Below are positions 35,847 to 47,888 of a stretch of DNA of 64,000 nucleotides, in pieces. The notes beneath the pieces are model-generated. The model saw nothing but the letters and a program-made list of their open reading frames with translations, did not search any database and was not told the origin of the DNA. The translations under genes and the position numbers were made by a program. Position 1 is the stretch's first letter, and each line of letters starts with the position of its first letter. The DNA lies in assembly GCA_030844895.1 (NCBI GenBank), contig CM061231.1, forward strand, positions 6,781,618 to 6,845,617, given 5' to 3'. This DNA is from Ambrosia x helenae. Lineage: Eukaryota; Streptophyta; Magnoliopsida; Asterales; Asteraceae.

Positions 35847-36856
35847 GGGAAAATCACAATAATAGTCTGTTGACCAAGTGTTTTACGAAAATAGCCACCT
35901 CCCAAATTTTTGGAGAGAGGCTTCACGGTGCATGAGGCAGCTTAGGCGTCTCCGGTAAGGTTTCCCGTAGGAACCAATACAAAAGCAACACCTCATCACT
36001 CTCTCTATCCCCCTTCTCCTCATTTAAACTCAAGAAACACTCTTGAGACGTCACAAACTACTGTTTCCGGTCACCGGAAAACCACCGGAGATGTCACCGG
36101 AAAAAAAAACACAGAGGGTGCTAAAACCAAAGGACGATGTCCGATTGTAGTTTGAAGTTTTTGTCAATTTATTGGATGTTGATTGTAACTCGGTTGATAG
36201 TAGTTTTTGTAAATTTATTGGATGTTGATTGCATATGGATTCCCAAAAATATTAGAACATATCAAGTGATGAACATGGTCAAAGGCAACAAAATAATGAA
36301 AAAAAAAAAACGACTGTGAGGAGGGGAATCGATTGTTACTATTTGGACTTTTATCATGTTTGTACCATTTGGACTAATCGACTGTGAGGAGGGGAATGTC
36401 AAAGTAGGTGGAGACATTGTCCTTTGGTTTAAATTGCAGACCCAATAAAAACGTCTCACCGGCACGATTCCTCCAGTCTACCTTAGCTCCCCCGGCCTCC
36501 TTCCTTTCTCTCCCTCTCTCTCTCTCTCTCTCTCTTCCGTCGATGTTGTCTGAGTTTGAGAAGAAGCTAACACAGCCTTCAAAGAGTTTATGAGCAAGTG
36601 TCATGTGGGTGGACATCAGATTAGCTATATATATTAATAATTTGGGGAGAGAGAGAGAGAGGCTATTAATGAGGAGAGAGAGAGAGAGAGTGAGGAGAAA
36701 AGGAGAGAGAGTGTGTGTGATGACATGGCGGTGAGTTATTGGCTAGATTTGAAGACGTCTCGGGAGACGTCTTGGTATGTGTGACCCGTCTCTTGAGACG
36801 GGAGGGGGCTATTTTCGTAAAACACTTGGTCAACAGGCTATTCTCGTGGATTTCCC
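35847..36856. mobile_element. Mutator-like element with ~60-bp inverted ends and 9-bp target duplication
   Basis: Starts GGGAAAATCACAATAATAGT and ends in its near complement; the shared terminal arm includes TGTTGACCAAGTGTTTTACG and runs about 60 bp. ATGTTAGAA flanks it at 35838-35846 and 36857-36865. The 1-kb interior has no transposase. It has CT and GA microsatellites, a twice repeated CGACTGTGAGGAGGGGAAT block and a few short ORFs that could be captured fragments; I cannot name a source gene. Confidence 0.88.
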
Positions 36857-37300
36857 ATGTTAGAATGTTCTGTAAGAATATATTTTATGTGGCCCTTATA
36901 ATCATTTATCTAATAAATGATCAATGACCTAAATACCCCTATTGTTTTAACTGGTCTTTATGTGATAGACGTAATTACCCTTACTTAACCATAAAATAGG
37001 GTTTCCCCTTGGGTGTATAAATAGAGGTCACTAGGAGAGATTAGAGGCTAATGAACACCTTTACTTACACACACAAAACATCCTCCTCTCCTCTCTATAA
37101 TTGAGATCTCTGATCTTCTTAAGCCATCCTAATTGTACACCCTAAACGGGAACCCGATCAGCGTAATCATCCTCATGGCATCGTCTTCCCTATCATCCTT
37201 TATTGGACTAACGGGTATGTCTGATTTATTATTATATTTATGTATTATGTTTAAGGAATTGATCAACATGTTCATTTTGATGATATAACAAAAGAGTAAG
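36857..37300 (+). other. Probable LTR and leader of the old copia C
   Basis: The word after the Mutator-like element, TGTTAGAATGTTCTG, begins with TG and is followed by a TATA-like TGTATAAATAGA near 37013, which suits an LTR. If so, the 1-kb element landed 8 bp inside the LTR start. The matching 3' LTR was not found. Confidence 0.4.
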
Positions 37301-37329
37301 GTTTATCTTAAGTGAAGGCGAGTCGTGTG

Positions 37330-37746
37330 GTTACAAAAAGACTAGTGAGAGCATAGTTGTTTTGTTGATCGTATGACATACTACTCTTAGCATGGAAAGT
37401 ATTTCTCCATATATATTTTTGGAATAAAGATTGATAAAGACATTCGAAGTGGCTTGTTGTCTTCAGTCATGGTGCATACAACTATAAGGTCTTGAATTGG
37501 CTCAAGATGTAAGACTCCAAGCGTGATTTCTTGCTAATGCAACATTGCATCGTTCTTTGTAAGTCTAAAAACTCCTATCACGATTGAGGAGACTGAATGG
37601 AAGTCCATGTGCTTTAACACTTAGATCCATTATGTATGTTATGTTATGCACTAGACCAGATATATCTTATAGTTTGGGCATTATAGAAGGTGTGTGCAAA
37701 TCTAGGAAAGAGCTTTTAGATGGCTATATATGAAGAATATCCATCA
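37330..37746 (+). pseudogene. Decayed copia C reverse transcriptase remnant
   Basis: Translation in shifting frames gives FGIKIDKDIRSGLLS, then QHCIVLCKS, then SIMYVMLCTRPDISYSLG, the C-terminal part of a copia reverse transcriptase. Many stops and shifts. It ends at the insertion point of copia B and resumes at 45621. Confidence 0.75.
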
Positions 37747-37990
37747 TGTTAGAAAGGAATGAAATATTATGGTCAACATTCTATCCCGATTATTTCTCAA
37801 TTAGCTTCTAATGTGCCAATCAATTAGCAGCTAATCAGCCAGCTCATTCCCTGTCCAAGATTGTATCATTTCCTTTTATTATTGATGTCATTGTAGTATA
37901 AATTGAAGTCTTGGCTGTAACTTTTATACACAATAAAAACAAAAGATTCAATCCTCCCTTGTATCACAATTATCTCTCTGATTACTAACA
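37747..37990 (+). repeat. 5' LTR of copia B (244 bp)
   Basis: Begins TGTTAGAAAGG, ends GATTACTAACA. Confidence 0.95.
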
Positions 37991-38002
37991 TGGTATCAGA
38001 GC
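37991..38002 (+). other. Primer binding site of copia B
   Basis: TGGTATCAGAGC directly after the LTR; initiator Met-tRNA type. Confidence 0.93.
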
Positions 38003-41000
38003 GGTGATCCTCTGATCATTCTTTCGCTCATCACCTACCGATTACCAAATAATAGGCCACCATGTCTGATAAAGACGATAGCTCTATTGTAAATCATGAT
38101 GATATAACCGCCCAACTTGCCAATCTCCTCAAACAAACTCTAAACTCCCAGAATCAAAATCCTAAACAATCTGACAATCTGTCAATCAACCTTAAACTCA
38201 ACAGCCACAACTACCCCTTATGGGCTCGAATGATTCGAGTCGCAATAGGAGGAAAATCGAAATCCTTACTGAGCCATTTGTCCGAGAACCCACCAGATAA
38301 AACCGATGATAAATATGAGCTGTGGGAACAAAATGACCTGATTGTATTCTCGTGGCTCATCCAGAATATCGAACCCGCTTTAGCCAGTAACCTTACCGAG
38401 TTTCCAACAGCAAAGTTGCTGTGGGATGCTCTCACAGTTACATATAGCAGCGGCAGGGATAAACTGCAGACCTTCGATCTTCACGTCAAGGCCAACGAGA
38501 TAAAGCAGAATGGTGTACCTTTGGAAGAAGTATGGATGGTACTGCAAGGTGTATGGGGTGAAATCGAGCGCAGGGACCCAAATCCAATGACCTGTGCTAC
38601 CGACATCACCGCGTACAACAAAATCAGATCCGAACAGAAGTTGTTTCAGTTTCTCAACGCCTTGGATAAAAAATATGACTCAATTAAACAGGAAATTCTT
38701 CGTTGGGATCCCCTTCCCTCTGCTGAAGGAGCCTATGCGGCTGTCAGAAAAGAAACAGCCCATCAGAGCATCCTAGGGACAGCAGATGCGATACCACAAC
38801 AGGGCATAGCGACCGGATTAGTGGCCGGACCAGGGGAAACTAATGGTTTAGGGCTCCTTTCTAAGGGGCACCGAAAGCAAGAACCAGGGAAGAAAACCGG
38901 TTATCCGGGCCGACAAGATAAAACTAACCTCAAGTGTGATCACTACGGGATGATGAGGCACACGAAAGATCAATGTTTCAAGCTGGTTGGGTACCCTGAC
39001 TGGTGGAATGACGGTCACAAAAGGAACAAAGCTACCAGTGGTGAAGGAGGCAAGGCTGCCGCCGCTGTGGGCAATGATTCCTTTCCCGGCAGCAGCGACG
39101 GCTGCCATAGAGCAACAGATGGTCTGGGTTTTGGTGGCTTCACTTCTGGTATTGAAGAAGATGGATCGTGTCCAGGTAAAGGGTTTGAGGAAATCTTCTC
39201 AAGCCCTCAAACTTTTATCCCTAAAATAAAAAACCCATCACTTACAAATCCTAAACAGTCTAGCCCACATATTTTGAATTATTACAAACATGCCCAAAAT
39301 TATTATAAAACAAACCCAAGGTTCTTTGGAAAAGCTAACATGGTTAGAAATATTGATAAACGAACCAAACCCTGGATTTTTTATTGTGGGGCCACCGACA
39401 CAATGACCTATGAGTCATCAGATATTGTATCCACAAGTGAATCAACAAAATCCCATATCCAGGCCGCCAACGGGGAACTCATGACCGTAAAAGGGAGTGG
39501 CACAATTGAAATATCACCTACTTTGAAATTAAAAAACTGTCTTTATGTCCCCGCCTTATCTCACAAACTTCTGTCAATTAGCCATGTGACCAAAGAACTC
39601 AATTGTATAGTTCTAATGTATCCCACCTTTTGTGTCTTATAGGATATCAGGACGGGGACGATCATTGGGCGTGGCACTGAGATGCAAGGGCTATATTATG
39701 TGGATGAGGTGACTCAGCAAGGCAATGCTATGTTGGCGCATGGAACAACTGAGAGAGAAGCATGGTTATGGCATAGAAGACTGGGGCACCCCTCCGCAAG
39801 TTATTTACATTATCTTTTTCCTAAATTTTTCCCTTTGAACAGTATGTTAAATTGCGAGACATGTGTTTTGGCCAAAAGCCACAGACAAACATTTAAACCA
39901 AGCAACACCAAGGTTGATTTACCTTTTTCTTTGATCCACTCTGATGTTTGGGGTCCAGCTGAAATTACGGGAGGGCAAAACTTTCGGTTTTTCTTACTAT
40001 TCATTGATGATTGCACACGTATGACATGGGTGTATTTCTTGAAACACAAATCAGAAGTTTTTGAAAAATTTACCACATTCTATACCATGATCCAAACACA
40101 GTTCAAAACCAACATCCAAATCCTTCGGTCTGATAATGGAGGAGAATATGTAAATACCTCTATGAAACGGTTTTTTTCAATCAAAAGGAATGATTCACCA
40201 AACTACATGCCCAAAACATTCTGAACAAAATGGTGTGTCCGAACGGAAAAACCGCATTGTTCTTGAAATGACTCGTGCCCTCATGTTAGAGTCTAAGGTA
40301 CCGAAATCCTTTTGGCCTGAAGCTGTTGCTACAGCTGTTTATCTTCTAAATCGGTTACCTACCAAACCCCTTAAACTTAAAACCCCGATACAAGCTCTAT
40401 CAGAATTTGCAAAAATCCCACCACCTCTTACTCTAACCCCACGTGTCTTTGGTTGCACTGTGTTTGCTCATATACCCCGAACAGACAGAAGTAAACTGGG
40501 TGCATGTGCAGAAAAATGTGTCTTCATAGGATATGGGGTAAACCAAATGGGATATAGGTGTTATAGTCCAAAAAAAACGCCATGTCATCACAACCATGAA
40601 CTGTGACTTCATTGAGACCGAATATTTCTATAGTTCCCACCACAGCAGTCAGGGGGAGAGTGAATATGATGACATGCTGAGTTGGTTGAGATGGCTCCCG
40701 GGGAGACAAATCTTCATACTGATGAGTCACCCCATCCACAACATGAAGACACATCTAAAAGTGCCACGCCAAAATCACCTCGCCTGATGTCCGAGGTAAG
40801 TGAATCCCAAAAACCTGAAGGTAACATTGATAATGTTGGTTCTTTTGATTCCCCTTTGCCTACTAATCATGAAAGTCATGAGACAACAACCACTCCGGTT
40901 GACTCAAATGATCTTGATCAAGAACCAGATGTAGGAAATAGTATGGATCATGAACCAGAGGAGCATGAAACAACAAGATATCAGTTACCGCCAAGGAGTA

Positions 41001-42044
41001 ATAGAGGAGTTCCCCCAAAGAGATACTCTCCAGATAAGGAAGCTCAACGATCTAGGTACCCCACGGCTAATATAGCTACAGGGAACCTGTCCGAAGAAGC
41101 AAAAGCCTTTGCCCAAGCCTTGTACTCTGAACAGATTCCCGTAAATGCAGAAGATGCTCTAAAAACAAAACATTGGAAAGATGCTATGCAGACGGAGATG
41201 GAAGCTCTAAAGAAGAATGATACATGGGAACAATGTGCGCTTCCTCCAGGAAAGAAACCTGTAGGGTGCCGGTGGGTATTCTCAGTCAAGCATAAATCAG
41301 ATGGAACAATCGAAAGATACAAGGCCCGGCTTGTTGCTAAGGGTTACACTCAGACGTATGGGATTGACTATTCAGAGACATTCTCACCAGTAGCCAAGAT
41401 GGACACAATTAGAGTCATCTTCTCTATAGCTGCAAATAAGCAATGGCCTCTCCATCAATTTGATGTTAAAAATGCTTTCCTTCACGGGAACTAAAGGAAG
41501 AAGTCTACATGGAAGCTCCTCCCGGATTGTGACACCTCGGGTAAATCTCTTTCTTGATTTCTACTCTCTATTGATTCCTATCTGTTTGTTTATCCCCTTC
41601 GTTGTTTCTTTTGGTACTTACGCAATTTTCGGGACGAAAATTCTTTTAACGTGGGGATGATGTGACACCCGGCAAATTCGGGTTAACAACATGGTCTAGA
41701 TGAAAGTCTACCTTAGCGAGTCACGCGTATACGGTACTTAACTGGGTTAGTTAGGTCGGGTTATGGTTCGGGAACTACTGGTTAGTCTAGAAGATCATTG
41801 GATGTTGGTCTAGAGGTTCGTTAGATGTCAGTCCTTAACCAAGTGTCCAAACGGTGACGATTTGTAGGATCGTCAGAGCATACGGAACGTACGAGTCTCG
41901 AGTCCCGGGAATTGGTGAACGAGTGTAAATATGTGTATTTACTTGTGTTATGTGTTTACAATCATTATGTGACTTGTCGGTACATGAATATGCATTAACA
42001 TATGTTAAAACGGGGTTTAACGCGCAAAACACACAAGGGGAACC

Positions 42045-42200
42045 CCTACAGGCGATTAGGAGGCCTAATCGCCCATAGGGGAGGCGAGTAGGACACTGTA
42101 GACGCGAGTAGGAGGCTACTCGTGTGTTCCTTGGGGCGATTAGGCCCAATCTCATGCGATTAGCAGCCCTAATCGCATGTAGCTGCTGCATACTCGCCTA
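42045..42200 (+). repeat. Palindrome cluster 1 in the LTR
   Basis: Repeated GCGATTAG...CTAATCGC and GCGAGTAG...CTACTCG hairpin words, about four units. Confidence 0.85.
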
Positions 42201-42842
42201 TAACGTGCTGGACGACTAGAAACGCCTATAAATACAACACTTAACCTCCTAAACTCACTAATACTAACCCTAGTCGTCCATAACCGCCCCAAACACTGAA
42301 ACAACCTCTGGAAGGCGATTTTGATCAAAAACACAAGGTTTCAAGGTCTAATCATCATCCTTTTGCAAAACCAAGGTTTAATTCTCATCCATAATACTTT
42401 GTAAATGTTTTCTTATCAATCCCTAATGGTCCAGACCTGTTCATAAACGAAAAAGATTTCTGAAAATCGTCAATAAGAGTTATTAATCTGATTATAATTA
42501 ATAAACATGTGTTATGAGTTTGTATGATTAGAAAGTTAGGGTTTTTATGATGCATGATGATGATTTGATATAAAATTATGATAGATCAGAGTTGATATTG
42601 ACATTATGATGATAGGATTCTCAGTAATTGATTATTAGGGTTATGGTTATGTATGATGGTATGATATTGCATGCTACGTGTATGTGTTTGGATTGCTTTG
42701 GTTGCATGCAGGACTGATTTTACGAGGATGAACGAAGGGTTTTGGGTTAAACATGTTTAGGATAGTGTTTGGGATGATATTTGGTAGTTACACACGCTCT
42801 GGATCTGATTTGGAGTGTTAAACGCGCGAAAAACCGGAACAG

Positions 42843-43070
42843 CAAGGTTACAGGCGATTAGCCTTGCTAATCGCATGTAACAGGGGCGAGTAGGCCCCCA
42901 CTCGCATGCCAAAGGGGCGATTAGGCCCCACTCGCGTGATACTGGGGCGAGTAGCCCAATCGCCAGTCAACAGGGGCGATTAGCCCTAATCGCCTGACCT
43001 ATGGGGCGATTAGCCCTAATCACGTGACATGTAATGCGATTAACCTCTCTAATCGCGTGTACTGCTGCTG
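42843..43070 (+). repeat. Palindrome cluster 2 in the LTR
   Basis: About seven units at roughly 30-bp spacing, each a left word GCGATTAG or GCGAGTAG facing CTAATCGC or CCACTCGC across a few bases, separated by TG-rich spacers such as CATGTAACAGGG. Both arms often change together. Confidence 0.88.
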
Positions 43071-45372
43071 TAAGTGTATATTAGCATACCGAGACCTGAT
43101 TTGACATGTAGTAACATGCTAGGAACCCCGTAACATATCTAGTAACTTGGTAACATATATTTGGATGTATTTCGGTGATACGTGAACTATGTGCTATAAC
43201 TTGTTGTGCGTTAACGTATGTTAAGTGTACTTGCGTTATTGTATGTCTTGGAGCGTAAACATAACACGGGGAGTCTCGGGTCACCAATGGGATGTCGAGT
43301 CTTGTATTTTGGGTCAGTTAAACAGTCACGGTAATTTAAAACGAACTTGGTTATGGTCTGGACATCTAGGGACTAATTAACCTGCGGGTTATTAGTCTAA
43401 GTACTTGTAACTGTCGTATGTTAGGTCGCCACTGTACGGGACTAGCATAGCAGCTGAGTTTACTCGGGTTAAGGAGTAAAGGAACTTAAGGTGAGTTTAC
43501 GGCCCCTCTTTTAAACTGGTTTTATACTTTCGGGGGAGAAAACATGTGTTAAAACGATTGTTTGGTAAATTCTGTCATACTATGGGTTCTAACGTATACT
43601 ACACGATCTTTGGAAGTCCCGGGGGGAACCATGAATGTGCGGGTTTGCACAACGGGGAAATGTGAATAGCGCTATTGGGAATGACCAACCCCGCTCGTCG
43701 GCTTGGAGGGCCGGGCGAGTGCATATTGTCTCAAACAGGAACAACAGGAACATTTGGAACTATTCGGGCACAAAACTGGTATACGTGTTAGTAATGGTTT
43801 TCCAATCGTGGTAGTAACAAAACGTACGCCTAGCTAGCGTATACTGGTTTTCTATTTGTTATAGTATGGACAGGTGAACTTGGTACTGGAACTGCAAACC
43901 TGTAAACTCACCAGCATTTTTGTGCTGACGTAAACTTTTACATGTTTTCTCAGGTCGCTAAGGTAGCACAGGGAACTAGGGCGCACGCGTCTGCACGGCG
44001 TCTAGATAGAGTTGCATGATTTCACAAAACATTGAACCTGGTTTATTTATGTTGAACATTATTTTGATTAAGCTTCCGCTGTAAACGGGATTTTAAAACT
44101 ATGTTTTGGTATTGCATTATTTACATTTAGACTTGTTTATTGTGATCGTTGGTTTGGATCCTGGTTTGTCATGCGCCTCGCGGTAAAACTCCGCAAGTGG
44201 ATTTTGAGGGTGTGACACGGATTCACAAACACCTTTGAAGAAAAAGAGGTATGTCGGTTGAAGAAATCCCTTTATGGATTAAAACAGTCTCCTCGAGCAT
44301 GGTTTGGGAGATTTACCATTGCAATGAAGAAATATGGGTACAAACAAAGTAATTCTGATCACACATTATTTCTCAAGCGAAGAAATGGCCGTGTAACATG
44401 TCTAATCATTTATGTTGACGACATGATTATTACCGGAGATGACGCTGAAGAAATAACAAGACTGAAGAAAAACTTATTTACAGAGTTTGAAATGAAGGAT
44501 TTGGGCAAGCTAAAATATTTCCTTGGAATAGAAGTACTAAGGTCTAAGCAAGGAGTCTTTATTTGCCAGAAAAGATATATTCTCGACTTCTTAGCCGAAA
44601 TTGGTATGCTTGATTGCAAACCGCAGAAACCCCGATGATTGCAAATCAGAAACTCTATATAGAACCCGAGGCTGAAGTGATTGACCAAGGGAGGTATCAA
44701 CGTCTAGTGGGAAAATTAATATATCTCTCCCACACTCGGCCGGACATATCGTATGCAGTTGGAGTGGTAAGTCAGTTCATGCATCATCCACAAGCCACTC
44801 ACATGGAGGCAGTGTATAGAATTATTAGGTACCTAAAAGGGACAGTTGGTCATGGAGTATTATTTAAACCAAATGGGAACCTAAATATCCAGGCATACAC
44901 TGATGCAGATTGGGCCGGGGATAAAGAGACTAGAAGATCAACTTCAGGCTACTTCACTCTAGTTGGAGGAAATCTGGTTACGTGGAGAAGCAAAAAACAG
45001 AAGGTAGTGGCACTCTCAAGTGCAGAAGCAGAATTTCGAGGAATAGCTCGGGGAATAGCAGAAATCTTGTGGATTCAAAAACTCTTAGTAGAGGTTGGCT
45101 TTCCTTCAATCAAAGCTAGTGAACTTATGTGTGATAATAAAGCTGCAATTCAAATATCCGAAAACCCAGTTCAACATGATCGAACAAAGCATGTTGAGAT
45201 TGACAGACATTTTATCAAAGAAAAAATAGAAGGTGGAATCGTTGAACTAAAGTTTGTCCGTTCAGAAGATCAGTTGGCGGATATATTGACTAAAGCAGTA
45301 AATGGGAGAATTTTCAATAAATGTCTAGCCAAGTTGACTGTCGGAAATCCCACCACTCAACTTGAGGGGGAG

Positions 45373-45615
45373 TGTTAGAAAGGAATGAAATATTATGGTC
45401 AACATTCTATCCCGATTATTTCTCAATTAGCTTCTAATGTGCCAATCAATTAGCAGCTAATCAGCCAGCTCATTCCCTGTCCAAGATTGTATCATTTCCT
45501 TTTATTATTGATGTCATTGTAGTATAAATTGAAGTCTTGGCTGTAACTTTTATACACAATAAAAACAAAAGATTCAATCCTCCCTTGTATCACAATTATC
45601 TCTCTGATACTAACA
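45373..45615 (+). repeat. 3' LTR of copia B (243 bp)
   Basis: Identical to the 5' LTR by eye except one missing T near the end. Purine-rich ACTTGAGGGGGAG precedes it as the polypurine tract. Confidence 0.95.
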
Positions 45616-45620
45616 CATCA

Positions 45621-46095
45621 TGATGGCTTAAGGACGTGTTCTTGATACAATGGTTTGAAATAAGAGATTATCCTTACATGGATGTTATATTCGAGTTTGA
45701 TCGATCACAATCAAGATATATATATTTACTTTTAATGAAGAATATACTATTTGGAAGAGTTCTAATAACAAGATCATTGCGTAATCTACTACGAAAGTTG
45801 AATACCTTATATATCTTCATAAGCAGCACAATAGGCCACTTGAATAAAAAAAATTCATCGCCAATCTAAAAGAACTTAGTTCATACCACAACACCAAGCA
45901 CTTCTTAGGAGGTTCAACTATGCACGAGATTTTTTTTAAAAAAAGGATAAGTATATATGTTTGAAAAGTTCATACAAATAAAAATCTAGTAGATATATTT
46001 ATAAAGCATTTGTCTCAATCCAAACATAAATATCATGCTAGATTTATAGGAATTTATACAAGGTTTGGCATATTTAGGATCTTTGGATAAATGAA
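45621..46095 (+). pseudogene. Decayed copia C RNase H and C-terminal remnant
   Basis: Continues the remnant at 37330-37746. NEEYTIWKSSNNKIIA, STTKVEYL and YHNTKHF match the RNase H region, and KVHTNKNLVDIFIKHLSQSK is the copia Pol C terminus. Several stops and a frame change. Confidence 0.75.
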
Positions 46096-47031
46096 TGTAA
46101 GCCTACGGTGATATTAGTTGTCGGACATAATACATAGGTGGTGTTAGATGTACGTAGTTTGAATAGAAAGGGAGTTTGAATACAAAACGTTAACACGTTT
46201 AGTATTTTCAAATTAAAATTCTTACCACAGTTAATTCAAGAATTGCATTTTGTCTAAAGCAAAGATAAGTAAGCTATTGAAATGGCAAATGAAAAGAATA
46301 ACGCTTCGTTTTCTATTCAATTATCTCCTATACGCTTGAAGATTTTTTTTTTCACAAATCACAAAGTTTGTCATATATATATGAGGGCTAGTCCAAGTGG
46401 GTAAGATAATACTGGTCTCATAGAAAGGAGAGCACGGCTCAAATACTGTGCAAGGGTCTACTTTAGGTGTTGAGTTTCATTTAGCCGGTAAACAAATGCA
46501 TAAGTAAAAGATTTATTTGATCTAGTAAAGTATGAGTCGAAGTCTCGTGAGTAGGGGTTTTAACTTATGTGTTGGAGACCTTTTGGCTGGACATGCCTAT
46601 AAACATGCACGTTAGTATACTTTTCTAGTTTAATCATGTGATATAGTTTAATGCTTCGAAGTCTATTAATGTGAAAGTCTAGAGTGACTTGTGGGATTAG
46701 TTTCACTTTATCTTGGTCTTTCACTTAGTAAATCCCTCCTTGTCTCAAACTGGTTAACTGCCTGTCAAAATTTCGAATCCCTAATCTCATTTCTTCAATG
46801 ATGATTATTTGTTCGTGAGATGATACCACATCAACCTTATGGATCTTTTTTCGATCTTCATCTTTAATTTAACATAATGGCATCAATCCAACGTGGCGTA
46901 AATTATCTTAGTTGATTAAGTGTAAAACATCTCAATTGATTTGGTGTAGATCATCTAAGTTATGTAATTGTAAGCTGCATCAACATATCATTAGCATTTA
47001 CAAACTTTCTTAGTTACAGTAGATGCTTATG
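46096..47031. other. Non-coding interval
   Basis: No gene or clear repeat seen. Possibly the decayed 3' LTR side of copia C. Confidence 0.5.
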
Positions 47032-47160
47032 CATTACAAGAAAACTGACCTTTAGCGATGACAAATGATCAAAGCCACCCACCTCGGATTCTCACCAATA
47101 GTAACGACTTTAGGCGCGCCTCTACTAATGATGTCGCCTCTACAGCTCTACTGACCTCAT
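47032..47160 (+). mobile_element. Degenerate CACTA left terminus
   Basis: CATTACAAGAAAACTGACCT differs from CACTACAAGAAA by one base at the start, followed by TTTAGCGATGAC subterminal words. The rest of the element is missing. Confidence 0.5.
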
Positions 47161-47282
47161 TTTGATCGAGTTCCCGCGGTTTTTACGAAATCTATGTGTT
47201 CTCAAATTAACCCTCCCATACCATATGTATTCTTTTACCTATTTTGAGCTTTGTAGTTATAACTTATAAGTGACGTATAATA

Positions 47283-47684
47283 GGCCAAGTATCCAGAGAA
47301 AACCCAAAATTTTGAAGGAACCTGGAAACTCTAACTTCCCGAGCTTTTTATCATCTGAAAAAATTAGGGTATGTAATATACATGTTTTTAAGAGTTTTGA
47401 GTCAAAAAAATCAAAAAAACACCGAGTGGATTTATTTAAAAAAAATAAATAAGTTTTTTTGTGTAACGTATGTTACACATTTTACAGACATGTGACATAT
47501 ATAACACAAAAAAACGTATTTTTTTTAAAAAAAAATCCACTTGGCGCTTTTTGGATTTTTTTGGCTCAAGACTCTTAAAAACATGTATATTAGATACCCT
47601 AATTTTTTTAGATGATAAAAAGCTAGGGAAGTCAGAGTTTCCAGGATTTCTTCAATTTGAGTGGGTTTTTATTCTAACTATCCC
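47283..47684. mobile_element. Element g: isolated relative of element a, with 10-bp target duplication
   Basis: Left end GGCCAAGTATCCAGAGAAAA and right end (complement GGGATAGTTAGAATAAAAAC), both leading into CCTGGAAACTCT and ACTTCCC. The arms include CAAAAAAATCAAAAAAACAC and its complement, as in element a. ACGTATAATA flanks it at 47273-47282 and 47685-47694. Confidence 0.82.
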
Positions 47685-47888
47685 ACGTATAATATTAGCA
47701 ATATGTTGTTGGAAGTCTTTCTAACTTATTATCATATAATTACGAAAAGCGTATTTGAAAAAAAAAATATACAACAAGTACTTATTAAAATGATCCGGAT
47801 TTCAAAATGAAAACCGGCCGGAAACTTGATTGTTGGTCCTGAAAACCGAACAAAATGTAAGAGAATCGAATCAATCTGGACCGATTTA

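Larger units (their letters stand above)
41528..44217 (+). mobile_element. Solo LTR-like insert (2,690 bp) in copia B
   Basis: Begins TGTGACACC and ends GGTGTGACA, with CGGAT duplicated at 41523-41527 and 44218-44222. A second start-like TGTGACACCCGGCAAATTCG at 41662 is preceded by CGGGACGAAAATTCTTTTAA and a purine tract, the usual end of a Ty3/gypsy internal region. The first 134 bp may therefore be a recombined internal tail. No gag or pol remains. Confidence 0.8.
38062..45378 (+). pseudogene. Copia B gag-pol, broken and interrupted
   Basis: Gag starts MSDKDDSSIVNHDD at 38062. Its zinc knuckle near 38934 reads CDHY instead of CX2C, and the protease site near 39385 reads YCGA where Asp is expected, so both key residues are lost. 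A TAG at 39640-39642 sits in frame. Integrase continues from 39682 (WHRRLGHPS, SDVWGP, SDNGGEY). Further breaks are single-base length changes: T7 run near 40171, A8 run near 40570, one near 40680, a G run near 41488 and one near 44627. Reverse transcriptase is split by the insert at 41528-44217 and resumes with SLYGLKQSP and YVDD (44411-44422). RNase H ends at TAG 45376-45378, inside the first bases of the 3' LTR. Confidence 0.92.
37747..45615 (+). mobile_element. Ty1/copia LTR retrotransposon B, nested in copia C
   Basis: LTRs at 37747-37990 and 45373-45615 differ by a single-base indel. CATCA is duplicated at 37742-37746 and 45616-45620. PBS, gag, protease, integrase, reverse transcriptase and RNase H are in copia order. 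A 2,690-bp solo LTR is inserted in the reverse transcriptase region. Confidence 0.96.

Noticed and set aside
42843..43070. CRISPR-like array of palindromic repeats with short spacers
   Set aside because: Plant nuclear DNA inside an LTR; repeat and spacer lengths vary and no cas genes exist.
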